NCBI RefSeq assembly: GCF_013294065.1
Contig: NZ_JABSNM010000007.1
Location: 175,501 to 239,500, forward strand
From: Sphaerotilus uruguayifluvii
GTDB lineage: Bacteria > Pseudomonadota > Gammaproteobacteria > Burkholderiales > Burkholderiaceae_C
DNA length: 64,000 nucleotides
Direction of reading: 5' to 3'
Shown here in pieces: positions 47,601 to 56,917 of this stretch. How positions within the stretch are numbered: position 1 is the stretch's first letter; the number at the start of each line of letters is the position of its first letter. Under the pieces are notes generated by a model. That model saw nothing but the letters and a program-made list of their open reading frames with translations. It was not told the DNA's origin and made no database searches. The translations under genes and the position numbers were made by a program.

Positions 47601-47875
47601 GTTCCCCACCAGCGATCGTTCTCGGCGATCGGGTGGAACTGGGGCAGATAGAAGGCCACCACGTCCGCCATCGCGGCGACCGGCTCCTGGGCGGAGAGGC
47701 GAGGCTCGAACTCGGGCCCCGGCCCCTGGTGGGCGGCCAGCGCCTCGAAGAACGAGGCCTGGCTCGAAGGCTGTGCCGAAAACAGCACCTGACGGCGCCC
47801 CTGGCGCTTCAGGACCCGCCGCCGTTCGAGCCGCTGGTGATTGACCTCTCTGAAATAGGCAATGATCTTTTTCAT
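44660..47875 (-). CDS. Three-domain glycan enzyme: WbsX-like, GT4 and GT2
   Basis: A protein of about 1071 residues in one reading frame with three modules. Residues about 70-430 match the WbsX/GH99-like domain ([53 protein letters not shown]). About 440-790 is a GT4 module with the [20 protein letters not shown] motif. About 800-1050 is a GT2 module ([33 protein letters not shown]). Together they should build part of a surface polysaccharide. The start MKKIIAYF at 47875 is chosen; an ATG at 47893 overlaps the ABC transporter gene and is an alternative. Confidence 0.85.
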   Translation of the reverse strand: [1071 protein letters not shown]

Positions 47876-47879
47876 GGCA

Positions 47880-49640
47880 TCAAGGATGAACATCGATCGT
47901 CACGTCCTGGGACCTGACCATGGCGGCATACCGCCCACCTTGAAGCACCAGTTCGGCATGCGTGCCCGATTCGACCACCCGCCCATCCTCGAACACGAAG
48001 ATGCGGTCGGCACGCCGCACCGTGCTGAGCCGGTGCGCGATCAGGATGATCGTCTTGTCGCCGGAGAGTTGCTCGATGCTTTGCTGAACGACCCGCTCGG
48101 ACTCGGCGTCCAGCGCCGAGGTGGCCTCGTCGAAGATCCACACCGCGCTGTCCTTGTAGAGCGCACGCGCGATGGCCAGGCGCTGGCGCTGGCCGCCCGA
48201 GAGCCGGCTGCCGTTGACGCCGATGGCGGCCTCCATGCCGTCGGGCTGCTGCTCGACGAAGCTCCACAGGTTGGCCGCCCGCAGACAGGCCTCGACCCGT
48301 GCGTCGTCGCGCGGCTGCGCGTAGGTGACGTTGGCCGCGATCGAGCCGTCGAACAGCACGATGTCCTGCGACACCACCGCGAAGTGGCGCCGCAGCGAGG
48401 GCCGGCGGATGTCCTGGATCGACACGCCGTCGATCAGGATGTCGCCGCCGGTGGGCTGCACGAAGCCCAGCAGCGTGCTGACCATCGTGGTCTTGCCGGC
48501 TCCGGACGCACCGACGAAGGCCACCGTCTGGCCCGGGCGGATCGCCATCGACACGCCGTCGATCGCCGCGCGCGGGCTGTCGGGATAGCGGACCTCGAGC
48601 GCGCGCACGTCGATGTCGCCGCGGCAGGCCGGCAGCTCGCGCGTGCCCGGATCGGGTTCCTCGGGCGCATCGATCAGCTCGAAGGCGCCGCGCAGGCCGA
48701 TCAGGCTGTGCACGAAGGACTGGGAGACGTCGGTGAGCTGCTTCAGCGGCGAGATCGTCATCAGCAGCGCGGTCAGGAAGGCGACGAAGTCGCCGACGCT
48801 GGCCTGGCCATTGCGCGCCTGCCACAGCGCCAGCGACAGGATGATCGACACCGCCAGCGCCGAGACCACCTGCGTGGCCGGGGTCAGCAGCGCGCTGGTG
48901 GCGGTGCGCTTGACCAGCAGCCGGCGCAGGTTCCAGGCCTCGCGCTCGAAGCGCTGCTGCTCGAAGCCGGCCGCGTCGAAGGTGCGCACGATGCGCCAGG
49001 CGCGCGCGGCGTCGTCGACGATGTTGACCAGCCGCTGCTGCGACTCGTATTCCAGGCCGCCGACCTTGCTCACCCGCTTGTGCAGCCGGCGCACCAGGAC
49101 GATCAGCAGCGGCACCGTCACCATCGACAGGATGGTCAGCTGGAAGTTCAGGTAGAACAGGTAGCCCAGCAGGAACAGGAAGGTCGAGGCCGAGCGCAGC
49201 AGCGAGTTGGTGTTGGCCGACAGCGAGGTGATCGATCCCTGCGGATCCGAGATGATCTTGTTGACCGCCAGACCGGGCGTCAGCCAGCCGAAGACCTTGG
49301 CGTCGACCTTCAGCAGCGAGCGCATCAGGTCCTGGCGCACGTCGTAGATGACGCGCGAGGAGGCGTCCGTCATCAGGTAGGTGCCGGAGAAGGTCGTCAG
49401 CCCCCGCACCGCGAACAGCAGGATGACGACGGCCGGCACCATCCAGATCGGAAAGCTGTCGGCCGCCTGGAAGCCGCTGTCGAGCAGCTTCTTGAACAGC
49501 GCCGGAATCGCCGGCTCGATCGCCGAGGTCATCAGCAGCGCGACGATCGAGGCGATGAAGCGCACCCGGTGGCGCGCGACATAGGTCAGCAGGCGCCGCA
49601 GCGTGGCGCGGTGATTGATCTCGGGCGTCTCGGTCGTCAT
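47880..49640 (-). CDS. msbA: MsbA-type lipid A/polysaccharide ABC exporter
   Basis: A 586-residue half-transporter with an N-terminal six-helix domain (about residues 20-310) and a C-terminal ATPase. The ATPase motifs are intact: Walker A VGASGAGKTTMVS, signature LSGGQRQRLAIARAL, Walker B VWIFDEATSALDAESE and the switch IAHRLSTV. The subfamily fits lipid A flippase MsbA, here beside glycosyltransferases, but a closely related glycan flippase cannot be excluded. It is 4-17 bp upstream of the three-domain gene. Confidence 0.87.
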   Translation of the reverse strand: MTTETPEINHRATLRRLLTYVARHRVRFIASIVALLMTSAIEPAIPALFKKLLDSGFQAADSFPIWMVPAVVILLFAVRGLTTFSGTYLMTDASSRVIYDVRQDLMRSLLKVDAKVFGWLTPGLAVNKIISDPQGSITSLSANTNSLLRSASTFLFLLGYLFYLNFQLTILSMVTVPLLIVLVRRLHKRVSKVGGLEYESQQRLVNIVDDAARAWRIVRTFDAAGFEQQRFEREAWNLRRLLVKRTATSALLTPATQVVSALAVSIILSLALWQARNGQASVGDFVAFLTALLMTISPLKQLTDVSQSFVHSLIGLRGAFELIDAPEEPDPGTRELPACRGDIDVRALEVRYPDSPRAAIDGVSMAIRPGQTVAFVGASGAGKTTMVSTLLGFVQPTGGDILIDGVSIQDIRRPSLRRHFAVVSQDIVLFDGSIAANVTYAQPRDDARVEACLRAANLWSFVEQQPDGMEAAIGVNGSRLSGGQRQRLAIARALYKDSAVWIFDEATSALDAESERVVQQSIEQLSGDKTIILIAHRLSTVRRADRIFVFEDGRVVESGTHAELVLQGGRYAAMVRSQDVTIDVHP

Positions 49641-49656
49641 GCGCGGTTCAGGCTCT

Positions 49657-51144
49657 TCACATCAGCACGATGTCGTACTGCTCCGGGTTCATCGTCGGCT
49701 CGGCCTGCAGCGAGATCGGCTTGCCGATGAAGTCGCTCAGGCCGGCCAGGTGCGGGCTTTCCTCGTCGAGCAGCATCTCGATCACCGCCGGGCAGGCGAT
49801 GACGCGGAACTCGCGCGGATTGAACTGGCGCGCCTCCCGCAGGATCTCGCGCAGGATGTCGTAGCAGACCGAGCGCGCCGTCTTGACCTGGCCGCGCCCG
49901 CCGCAGGTCGGGCACGGCTGGCACAGCATGTGCGCGAGCGACTCGCGGGTGCGCTTCCTGGTCATCTCGACCAGACCGAGCTGCGTGAAGCCGCTGACCG
50001 TGATCTTCGTGCGGTCGCGCGCGAGCTGCTTGCGCAGCTCCAGCAGCACCTGCTCCTGGTGGTCGGAGCGGGTCATGTCGATGAAGTCGATGATGATGAT
50101 GCCGCCCAGGTTGCGCAGCCGCAGCTGGCGCGCGATCGCCTGCGCGGCCTCGAGATTGGTCTTGAAGATCGTGTCGTCGAAGTTGCGCGCGCCGACGAAG
50201 CCGCCGGTGTTGACGTCGATCGTCGTGAGCGCCTCGGTCTGGTCGACCACCAGGTAGCCGCCCGACTTCAGGTCGACCCGGCGCGCCAGCGCGCGCTCGA
50301 TCTCCTGGTCGATGTTGTAGAGGTCGAAGATCGGCCGCTCGCCGCGGTAGTGCTGCAGCCGTCCGATCGCGCCGGGCGTGTAGAGCTGGCCGAACTCGCG
50401 CAGCAGGTCGTACTGCATGCGCGAGTCGATGCGGATCGAGCCGGTGCGCTCGTCGACCAGGTCGCGCAGCACCCGCTGCACCAGGTTCAGGTCCTCGAAC
50501 AGCAGCGAGCCCGGCGGCGACTTCAGCGCCCGGTCGCGGATCAGCGCCCAGGTCTTGCGCAGGTAGGCGATGTCGTCGCCGAGCTCGGCATCCGTGGCGT
50601 CCTCGGCGTTGGTGCGCAGGATGAAGCCGCCGCCCCCGCCGCTGTCGCGCGTGCCCACCAGCGCGCTCATGCGCTGGCGCAGCTGGTCGCGCAGCTCGTG
50701 CGAGCCGATCTTCTGCGAGATGCCGATGTGGTCGTCCTGCGGCAGGTGCACCAGCAGCCGACCGGCGATGCTGATCTGCGTCGACAGCCGCGCGCCCTTG
50801 GTGCCGATCGGGTCCTTGATGACCTGCACCACCAGCGTCTGGCCCTCGTAGACCAGCTTCTCGATGGGGGGCAGCGTCATGCCCTCGCCGTGGTGGCCGC
50901 GGCCGGTCTGGCCGTTGATCTGCACGTCGGCGACATGCAGGAAGGCCGCGCGCTCCAGCCCGATGTCGATGAACGCGCTCTGCATGCCGGGCAGCACGCG
51001 CGCAACGCGGCCGGCATAGATGTTGCCGACCAGGCCGCGCTCGAGCGTGCGCTCGACGTGCAGTTCCTGGATGGCTCCGTTCTCGACGATGGCCACGCGC
51101 GTCTCCTGCGGCGACCAGTTCACCAGAATGTCATGCATCGGCAT
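49657..51144 (-). CDS. rng: Ribonuclease G
   Basis: A 495-residue endoribonuclease of the RNase E/G family, which matures the 5' end of 16S rRNA and degrades some mRNAs. It begins MPMHDILVNWSPQETRVAIVE. The S1-like RNA-binding region (GNIYAGRVARVLPGMQSAFIDIG), the catalytic Asp region (GGIIIIDFIDM) and the zinc-link CQPCPTCGGRG are all present. It has the short RNase G length and no long C-terminal RNase E scaffold. It is followed by msbA, 17 bp away. Confidence 0.95.
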   Translation of the reverse strand: MPMHDILVNWSPQETRVAIVENGAIQELHVERTLERGLVGNIYAGRVARVLPGMQSAFIDIGLERAAFLHVADVQINGQTGRGHHGEGMTLPPIEKLVYEGQTLVVQVIKDPIGTKGARLSTQISIAGRLLVHLPQDDHIGISQKIGSHELRDQLRQRMSALVGTRDSGGGGGFILRTNAEDATDAELGDDIAYLRKTWALIRDRALKSPPGSLLFEDLNLVQRVLRDLVDERTGSIRIDSRMQYDLLREFGQLYTPGAIGRLQHYRGERPIFDLYNIDQEIERALARRVDLKSGGYLVVDQTEALTTIDVNTGGFVGARNFDDTIFKTNLEAAQAIARQLRLRNLGGIIIIDFIDMTRSDHQEQVLLELRKQLARDRTKITVSGFTQLGLVEMTRKRTRESLAHMLCQPCPTCGGRGQVKTARSVCYDILREILREARQFNPREFRVIACPAVIEMLLDEESPHLAGLSDFIGKPISLQAEPTMNPEQYDIVLM

Positions 51145-51193
51145 CGGGGGACTCTCTGTTCCTGCTTTGTGCTGTCTCGGACGTGCCCCGGTC

Positions 51194-51802
51194 TCAGATC
51201 GACCAGCCGGCCTCCCGCAGCAGGCCCGCGGTCTCGAACAGGGGCAGGCCCATGATGCCCGAATAGCTGCCGCTGATGTATTCGACCCAGGTCGCGGCGC
51301 CGCTCTGGATCGCGTAGGCGCCGGCCTTGCCCATCGGCTCGCCGGAGTCCACGTAGGCGGCGATGCGCTCGGACCCGATCGGCGCGAAGCGCACCGTCGA
51401 CAGGCTGACCCGCAGCACCGGCAGGCCGCCCTCGGGCCGCGCCAGCGCCACCGCGGTCATCACCCGGTGCTCGCGGCCCGACAGCGCCTCGAGCATCTCG
51501 CGGGCCTCGCCGGCATCGGCCGGCTTGCCCAGGATGCGCTCGCCCAGCGCGACGGTGGTGTCGGCGCACAGGATCGGCGCCGGCGCGAGCCCGCGGCGCA
51601 CGAGCCGGTCGCGCGCGGCCTCCACCTTGGCGCGGGTCACGCGCTGCACGTAGCTCAGCGGCGCCTCGCCGGGCCAGACCGCCTCGAGCGCCTCGGCATC
51701 CTCGCCCTCGTCCGGCAGCAGCAGTTCATGGCGCACGCCGATCTGGTCGAGCAGCTGGCGCCGGCGCGGGCTCTGCGACGCGAGATAGATCCAGGGAGTC
51801 AT
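51194..51802 (-). CDS. maf: Maf-like nucleotide pyrophosphatase
   Basis: A 202-residue Maf/HAM1-like pyrophosphatase that clears non-canonical nucleoside triphosphates. The motifs YLASQSPRRRQLLDQIGV and PILCADTTVALGERILGKP are intact, as is GAYAIQSGAATWVEYISGSYSG. The start at 51802 gives the usual N-terminus (MTPWIYLASQSPRR); a longer frame lacks support. It precedes rng, in the rlmH-maf-rng order common in this group. Confidence 0.93.
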   Translation of the reverse strand: MTPWIYLASQSPRRRQLLDQIGVRHELLLPDEGEDAEALEAVWPGEAPLSYVQRVTRAKVEAARDRLVRRGLAPAPILCADTTVALGERILGKPADAGEAREMLEALSGREHRVMTAVALARPEGGLPVLRVSLSTVRFAPIGSERIAAYVDSGEPMGKAGAYAIQSGAATWVEYISGSYSGIMGLPLFETAGLLREAGWSI

Positions 51803-51850
51803 GGGAGACAGGCTCGGGAAGACGGTGCCGCGGGGCCGCGGCACCGCGGT

Positions 51851-52321
51851 TCATTCACGGTGATAGGGATGACCGGCGTTGACCGACCAGGCGCGGTAGA
51901 GCGCCTCGGCCAGCATCACCCGCACGAAGGCATGCGGCAGCGTCAGGTCCGACAGGCGCACGCGCTCGTCGGCCTGCTCGCGCAGCACCGGATCGAGCCC
52001 GTCGGGCCCGCCGATCAGCAGCGCGACGTCGCGGCCGTCGTGCTGCCAGGCCTGCAGCCGCTCGGCCAGCGCGACGGTGGTCAGCCGCGTGCCGCGCTCG
52101 TCGAGCACGACCCGGCGCACGCCGCGCGGCAGCGCCGCCTCGATGCGCGCGCGCTCGGCCGCCATCAGCGCCTCGACCGGCTTGCCGCCGGTGCGCGGCT
52201 CGGTCTTGACGGCCTTGAGCTCCAGCCGGCAGTCCGGCGGAAAGCGCTTGGCATAGTCGTCATAGGCCGTCTCGGCCCAGGCCGGCATGCGCTGGCCGAC
52301 CGCGACGATCGTCAGCTTCAC
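51851..52321 (-). CDS. rlmH: 23S rRNA pseudouridine-1915 N3-methyltransferase
   Basis: A 156-residue SPOUT methyltransferase that methylates pseudouridine 1915 of helix 69 in 23S rRNA, using SAM. The N-terminus [23 protein letters not shown], the loop [17 protein letters not shown] and the knot region [19 protein letters not shown] with the C-terminal [14 protein letters not shown] are all typical. It follows rsfS after 15 bp. Confidence 0.96.
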   Translation of the reverse strand: MKLTIVAVGQRMPAWAETAYDDYAKRFPPDCRLELKAVKTEPRTGGKPVEALMAAERARIEAALPRGVRRVVLDERGTRLTTVALAERLQAWQHDGRDVALLIGGPDGLDPVLREQADERVRLSDLTLPHAFVRVMLAEALYRAWSVNAGHPYHRE

Positions 52322-52336
52322 GGCGCGGACCGGGCG

Positions 52337-53017
52337 TCAGCCGCGCTTGGGCGCCGCGCGCTTGCGGGCAGCGGGCGCGGCGGCCTTGCGCTCGGGCGCG
52401 TTGATGACGACGGTCTGGACCTTCGGCGCGGCCTTGCGGGCGGCCGTCTTGCGCGGCGCGCTCTTGCGGGCAGCCGGCGCGCCCTCGGCGGCGGCCGCAC
52501 GCGGAGCGCGCTTGGCGGCCGGGCGTTCCGGCTTGGCCACCGCCTCGGCGGCGGAGGAGCCGCGCTTGCGCGCCGGGACCTTGCGTGCCGGCACATCGAC
52601 GCCGGCCTGTTCGCCCTCGCCCTCCTCCTCGTCGGCCGGGCCTTCCGAGGCCTTGGCCAGGCCCTTGCGCTGGCTCGAGAGCTTCATGCGCACCGCCTTG
52701 CCACCCCAGATCTCCTCGAGGTGGTAGTACTGGCGGATGGCCGGCTGCATGATGTGGGCGACGGCCGAGCCGCAGTCGACGATGATCCACTCGCCGTTGT
52801 CCTCGCCCTCCATGCTCAGGATCTCGCCTCCGGCGCTCTTGACCTGGTCGCGCACGCTGGCGGCCAGGGCCTTGGTCTGGCGGTTGCTCGTGCCCGAGGC
52901 GATCACCACCCGCTCGAAGAGCGGCGAGAGATGCTCGGTGTTGAAGACCACGATGTCCTGGGCCTTGACGCCCTCGAGGCCATCGACGATGGCGCGTTGC
53001 AGCTTGCGGATGTCCAT
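52337..53017 (-). CDS. rsfS: Ribosome silencing factor RsfS with long basic tail
   Basis: A 226-residue RsfS/Iojap protein that binds L14 and blocks subunit joining when nutrients run low. The first ~115 residues are the standard domain ([50 protein letters not shown]). The second half is an extension of about 110 residues, first acidic (ADEEEGEGEQ), then very rich in Ala, Lys, Arg and Pro with repeated ARK/APRK units, like histone-H1-type tails. Most RsfS proteins stop at about 105-130 residues. Its start overlaps nadD's stop by one base (TAATG). Confidence 0.93.
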   Translation of the reverse strand: MDIRKLQRAIVDGLEGVKAQDIVVFNTEHLSPLFERVVIASGTSNRQTKALAASVRDQVKSAGGEILSMEGEDNGEWIIVDCGSAVAHIMQPAIRQYYHLEEIWGGKAVRMKLSSQRKGLAKASEGPADEEEGEGEQAGVDVPARKVPARKRGSSAAEAVAKPERPAAKRAPRAAAAEGAPAARKSAPRKTAARKAAPKVQTVVINAPERKAAAPAARKRAAPKRG

Positions 53018-53697
53018 TAGATCCGTTCTTGTTCCGTGTGCGGGGGGTGGGGATGGTACAGGCCGTGGCGTTCAATATAGCCTGCCACCGCCGGCGCCAC
53101 CATCCGGGGCGCCAGGCTCGACGCCGGCTCGCCTTCGGCGAGCCGCGTCCTCAGTTCGGTCGACGACACCGTCATCGGCATCATCGCCAGCGGCACGATC
53201 CGTGCGCCGGCACCGGCCAGCTCGGCGGGCACCTGCACCGCGTCGCCGGCCCGGCCGGCCACCGCCAGGGCGACCCGCTCGAGCAGATCGCGCCAGCCGT
53301 GCCAGGTGGCGAAGTTGGCCAGCTGGTCCTGCCCGATGATCAGGAACCAGTCGGCCGGCTCGCCCGGATGCCGCTGCCCGTCGCGCCGCTGCAGCTCCGC
53401 GACGGTGTCGAGCGTGTAGCTCGGACCGTCGCGCTCGATCTCGCAGCGCTCGAGCACGAAGGCGGGATTGTCGCCGATCGCGAGGCCGACCATCGCGGCG
53501 CGATGTGCGGCCGGGGCCAGCTGTCGGCTTTTCTGCCACGCTTGACCGACCGGAATCCAGCGCAGCTCGTCCAGACCGAGCTGCTGCAGCGCGGTCTCGG
53601 CGAGCTGGCGGTGGGCCTGGTGGACCGGATCGAAGCTGCCGCCGAACAGGCCGATGCGGCGCGCGCGCCGCCCGGTCCGTGGTGCCTCAGCGGCCAT
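53017..53697 (-). CDS. nadD: Nicotinate-nucleotide adenylyltransferase
   Basis: A 226-residue enzyme of NAD synthesis that joins nicotinate mononucleotide and ATP. The nucleotidyltransferase motif [19 protein letters not shown] and the C-terminal [13 protein letters not shown] (ISSTxxR motif) are intact. It overlaps the end of hemF by 11 bp and its stop codon overlaps the rsfS start, a typical nadD-rsfS-rlmH order. Confidence 0.95.
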   Translation of the reverse strand: MAAEAPRTGRRARRIGLFGGSFDPVHQAHRQLAETALQQLGLDELRWIPVGQAWQKSRQLAPAAHRAAMVGLAIGDNPAFVLERCEIERDGPSYTLDTVAELQRRDGQRHPGEPADWFLIIGQDQLANFATWHGWRDLLERVALAVAGRAGDAVQVPAELAGAGARIVPLAMMPMTVSSTELRTRLAEGEPASSLAPRMVAPAVAGYIERHGLYHPHPPHTEQERI

Positions 53698-54667
53698 CGG
53701 TGCCGGCGGCCGCCCCGGCCTCGCCGAGCCAGTCGCGCGGCCGCAGGAAGTCGGTGGCCAGGCGCGCCTCGGGCGTGCCGGGCTCCGGCGCCCAGCGGTA
53801 GCGCCAGGTCACGTTCGGCGGCATCGACATCAGGATCGACTCGGTGCGCCCGCCCGACTGCAGGCCGAACAGCGTGCCGCGGTCCCACACCAGGTTGAAC
53901 TCGACATAGCGGCCGCGCCGGTAGGCCTGGAAGTCGCGCTCGCGCTCGCCGTACGGGGTGGCCCGGCGGCGCTGCGCGATCGGCAGCCAGCCCTTGAGCA
54001 GCGCGTCGCCCACGTCCTTCAGCATCGCGAAGCTGCCCTGCGCGCCCAGCGCCGAGAAGTCGTCGAAGAAGATGCCGCCGATGCCGCGCGGCTCGTCGCG
54101 GTGCTTCAGGAAGAAGTACTCGTCGCACCAGGCCTTGAAGCGCGGGTACAGCGCCGGGTCGTGCGGATCGAGCGCATTACGGCAGGCGCGGTGGAAATGC
54201 ACCGCGTCCTCCTCGAAGCCGTAGTAGGGCGTGAGGTCCATGCCTCCGCCGAACCAGCGCACCGTCTGCCCGGCCGCCGGGCCCTCGACGGGCGTGGCCG
54301 AGAGCATGCGCACGTTCATGTGCACCGTCGGCACGTAGGGGTTGCGCGGATGGAAGACCAGCGACACGCCCATCGCCTCGAAGGGCGCGCCGGCCAGCTC
54401 CGGCCGGTGCTGCGTGGCCGAAGGCGGCAGCGCCGGCCCGCGCACCTGCGAGAAGGCGCAGCCGCCGCGCTCGAGCAGCGCGCCGCCCTCGATCAGCCGG
54501 GTGATGCCGGCGCCCTCGAGCCGCCCGCCGGCCGGACGCTCCCAGGCATCCGTCAGGAAGGGCGTGCCGTCCTCGGCGCCCACCGCGTCGCAGATGGACT
54601 GCTGCAGGCCCAGGAGGTAGCCGCGCACCTCCTCGTTCGACAGCGGCCGCTCGTCGGGCGCCGCCAT
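53687..54667 (-). CDS. hemF: Oxygen-dependent coproporphyrinogen III oxidase
   Basis: A 326-residue HemF that converts coproporphyrinogen III to protoporphyrinogen IX with O2 in haem synthesis. Landmarks are [43 protein letters not shown] and [25 protein letters not shown], all intact. It begins 1 bp after the purD stop and overlaps nadD. No other haem genes are in the window. Confidence 0.96.
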   Translation of the reverse strand: MAAPDERPLSNEEVRGYLLGLQQSICDAVGAEDGTPFLTDAWERPAGGRLEGAGITRLIEGGALLERGGCAFSQVRGPALPPSATQHRPELAGAPFEAMGVSLVFHPRNPYVPTVHMNVRMLSATPVEGPAAGQTVRWFGGGMDLTPYYGFEEDAVHFHRACRNALDPHDPALYPRFKAWCDEYFFLKHRDEPRGIGGIFFDDFSALGAQGSFAMLKDVGDALLKGWLPIAQRRRATPYGERERDFQAYRRGRYVEFNLVWDRGTLFGLQSGGRTESILMSMPPNVTWRYRWAPEPGTPEARLATDFLRPRDWLGEAGAAAGTDGR

Positions 54668-54668
54668 C

Positions 54669-55967
54669 TCAGGCCGCTCCGCCGCGCTTGATGGCGCGGT
54701 AGCCGATGTCGTTGCGGTACTGCATGCCGTCGAACTGGATCGACTGCACGCCGAGGTAGGCGCGCTGCTGCGCGGTGCGCACCGAGTCGCCCAGCGCGGT
54801 CACGCACAGCACGCGCCCGCCGCTGGTGACGACCGTGCCGTTCGGGCCGGTGGCGGTGCCGGCGTGGAAGACCTTGCAGTCCTCGGTCTCGGCCGGCAGG
54901 CCGCGCAGCGTGTCGCCCTTCTTCGGGTCGAGCGGATAGCCGCCGGCGGCCATCACCACGCCCAGCGCGACGCGGCGGTCCCAGTCCAGCGTGACCTGAT
55001 CGAGCGTGCCGTCGGTGGCGTGCAGCAGCACCTCGAGCAGGTCGCTCTTCAGGCGCATCATGATCGGCTGCGTCTCCGGGTCGCCCATGCGGGTGTTGAA
55101 CTCCAGCGTCTTCACGCCGCCGGCCGCGTCGATCATCAGGCCGGCGTACAGGAAGCCGGTGAAGGGCACGCCGTCGCGGCGCATGCCGTCGACCGTCGGG
55201 CGGATGATCTCCTGGATCACCCTGGCGTGGATGTTGGGCGTGACCACCGGGGCGGGCGAGTAGGCGCCCATGCCGCCGGTGTTCGGGCCCTGGTCGGCGT
55301 CCTGCAGGCGCTTGTGGTCCTGGCTGGTGGCCAGCGCGAGGATGTTGCGGCCGTCGACCATGACGATGAAGCTGGCCTCCTCGCCCTGCAGGAACTCCTC
55401 GATGACCACCCGGGCGCCGGCGTCGTTGTGCTGCACGCCCAGCCTGTTGTCGAGCAGCATCCAGTCGACCGCCTGATGGGCCTCCTCCAGCGTCATCGCC
55501 ACGACCACGCCCTTGCCTGCGGCCAGGCCGTCGGCCTTGACGACGATCGGCGCGCCCAGGCGATCCACGTAGGCGTGGGCCTGCGCGGCGTCGCTGAAGG
55601 TCTCGTAGGCGGCGGTCGGGATCCTGTGCCGCTTCATGAAGTCCTTGGCGAAGGCCTTGGAGCTCTCGAGCTGCGCGGCCGCCCTGGACGGGCCGAAGAT
55701 GCGCAGGCCGCGCGCGCGGAAGGTGTCGACCACGCCCAGCGCCAGCGTCGCCTCGGGGCCGACCACCGTCAGGCCGATCTTCTCGGCCTCGGCGAAGTCG
55801 GCCAGCGCCGCCACGTCGTTGCCGATCGGCACGTTGACGATGCGCTGATCGATGGCGGTGCCGCCGTTGCCCGGCGCCACATAGACCTTGCTGACCCGGG
55901 GGGACTGGGCCAGCTTCCAGGCCAGGGCATGCTCGCGGCCGCCGCCGCCAATCACGAGAACTTTCAT
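54669..55967 (-). CDS. purD: Phosphoribosylamine--glycine ligase
   Basis: A 432-residue ATP-grasp enzyme that makes glycinamide ribonucleotide, the second committed step of purine synthesis. The N-terminus [19 protein letters not shown], the ATP-grasp segment [19 protein letters not shown] and the metal/substrate motif [16 protein letters not shown] are intact. The start at 55967 matches the family; a longer frame upstream runs into the intergenic hairpin region. It is followed at once by hemF. Confidence 0.96.
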   Translation of the reverse strand: MKVLVIGGGGREHALAWKLAQSPRVSKVYVAPGNGGTAIDQRIVNVPIGNDVAALADFAEAEKIGLTVVGPEATLALGVVDTFRARGLRIFGPSRAAAQLESSKAFAKDFMKRHRIPTAAYETFSDAAQAHAYVDRLGAPIVVKADGLAAGKGVVVAMTLEEAHQAVDWMLLDNRLGVQHNDAGARVVIEEFLQGEEASFIVMVDGRNILALATSQDHKRLQDADQGPNTGGMGAYSPAPVVTPNIHARVIQEIIRPTVDGMRRDGVPFTGFLYAGLMIDAAGGVKTLEFNTRMGDPETQPIMMRLKSDLLEVLLHATDGTLDQVTLDWDRRVALGVVMAAGGYPLDPKKGDTLRGLPAETEDCKVFHAGTATGPNGTVVTSGGRVLCVTALGDSVRTAQQRAYLGVQSIQFDGMQYRNDIGYRAIKRGGAA

Positions 55968-56061
55968 CTCTGTCACATCACGTCCAACAACTTGATACCG
56001 GACCGCCTCGAGGCAGCTGCCCCGGGTCCGGTCCCCCGCATGTTCGCGGCTCACATCCTAC

Positions 56062-56100
56062 CGTCCCGGTCGGGCTCGCGCCGCGAGCCCGACCGGGACG
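56062..56100. repeat. Perfect 19-bp inverted repeat between yebC and purD
   Basis: The arms CGTCCCGGTCGGGCTCGCG and its exact complement are separated by a single base, so an RNA of either strand would form a very stable hairpin with a loop of a few bases. It lies 5 bp after the yebC stop. There is no T-run, so it is not a standard intrinsic terminator, though it could stop transcription with help or protect an mRNA 3' end. Confidence 0.75.
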
Positions 56101-56105
56101 CGGCC

Positions 56106-56831
56106 TCATTCGCCCATCACCGCGTTGTGATAGACCTCCTGGACATCGTCCAGGTCCTCGATCATGTCGAGCAGCTTCTGCATGCGTGCGGCCTCGTCGC
56201 CGGCCAGCTCGATGGGGTTGTCGGCACGCATCGTGACCTCGGCGATCTCGGCGCTCAGGCCGGCGGCCGTCAGCGCGTCGCGCACCGCCTCGAAGTCGGC
56301 CGGCGCGGTCAGCACCTCGATCGAGCCGTCGTCGCCGACGACCACGTCGTCGGCGCCGGCCTCCAGCGCCACCTCCATCACCTTGTCCTCGCTGGTGCCC
56401 GGCGCGAAGACGATCTGGCCGCAGTGCTTGAACTGGAAGGCCACCGAGCCTTCGGTGCCCAGGTTGCCGCCGTACTTGCTGAAGGCGTGGCGGACCTCGG
56501 CCACGGTGCGCACGCGGTTGTCGGTCATCGTGTCGACGATGATCGCCGCGCCGCCGATGCCGTAGCCCTCGTAGCGGATCTCTTCGTAGGTCACGCCGTC
56601 GAGGTTGCCGGTGGCCTTGTCGACGTTGCGCTTGATGTTGTCGGCCGGCATGTTGGCCGCCTTGGCCTTCTCGATGGCCAGGCGCAGGCGCGGATTCATC
56701 GCGATGTCGCCGCCGCCCTCGCGGGCCGCGACGATGATCTCGCGGGTGATGCGGGTCCAGACCTTGCCGCGCTTCTCGTCCTGACGACCCTTGCGGTGCT
56801 GGATGTTCGCCCACTTGGAATGACCGGCCAT
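56106..56831 (-). CDS. yebC: YebC/PmpR-family protein
   Basis: A 241-residue protein of the YebC/TACO1 family, which helps ribosomes through difficult sequences such as polyproline and was earlier described as a transcription regulator. The start [22 protein letters not shown] is diagnostic, and [29 protein letters not shown] closes the C-terminal domain. It is divergent from the HerA-like gene with 86 bp between the two starts. Confidence 0.95.
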   Translation of the reverse strand: MAGHSKWANIQHRKGRQDEKRGKVWTRITREIIVAAREGGGDIAMNPRLRLAIEKAKAANMPADNIKRNVDKATGNLDGVTYEEIRYEGYGIGGAAIIVDTMTDNRVRTVAEVRHAFSKYGGNLGTEGSVAFQFKHCGQIVFAPGTSEDKVMEVALEAGADDVVVGDDGSIEVLTAPADFEAVRDALTAAGLSAEIAEVTMRADNPIELAGDEAARMQKLLDMIEDLDDVQEVYHNAVMGE

Positions 56832-56917
56832 GGATGCGTGCTCCTGTAACTGCTGTTCAGCTGAGTTCGATAGACTGCCATTCTACTTTTTGCCGCCCTG
56901 TCCACCGGAGACCACGC

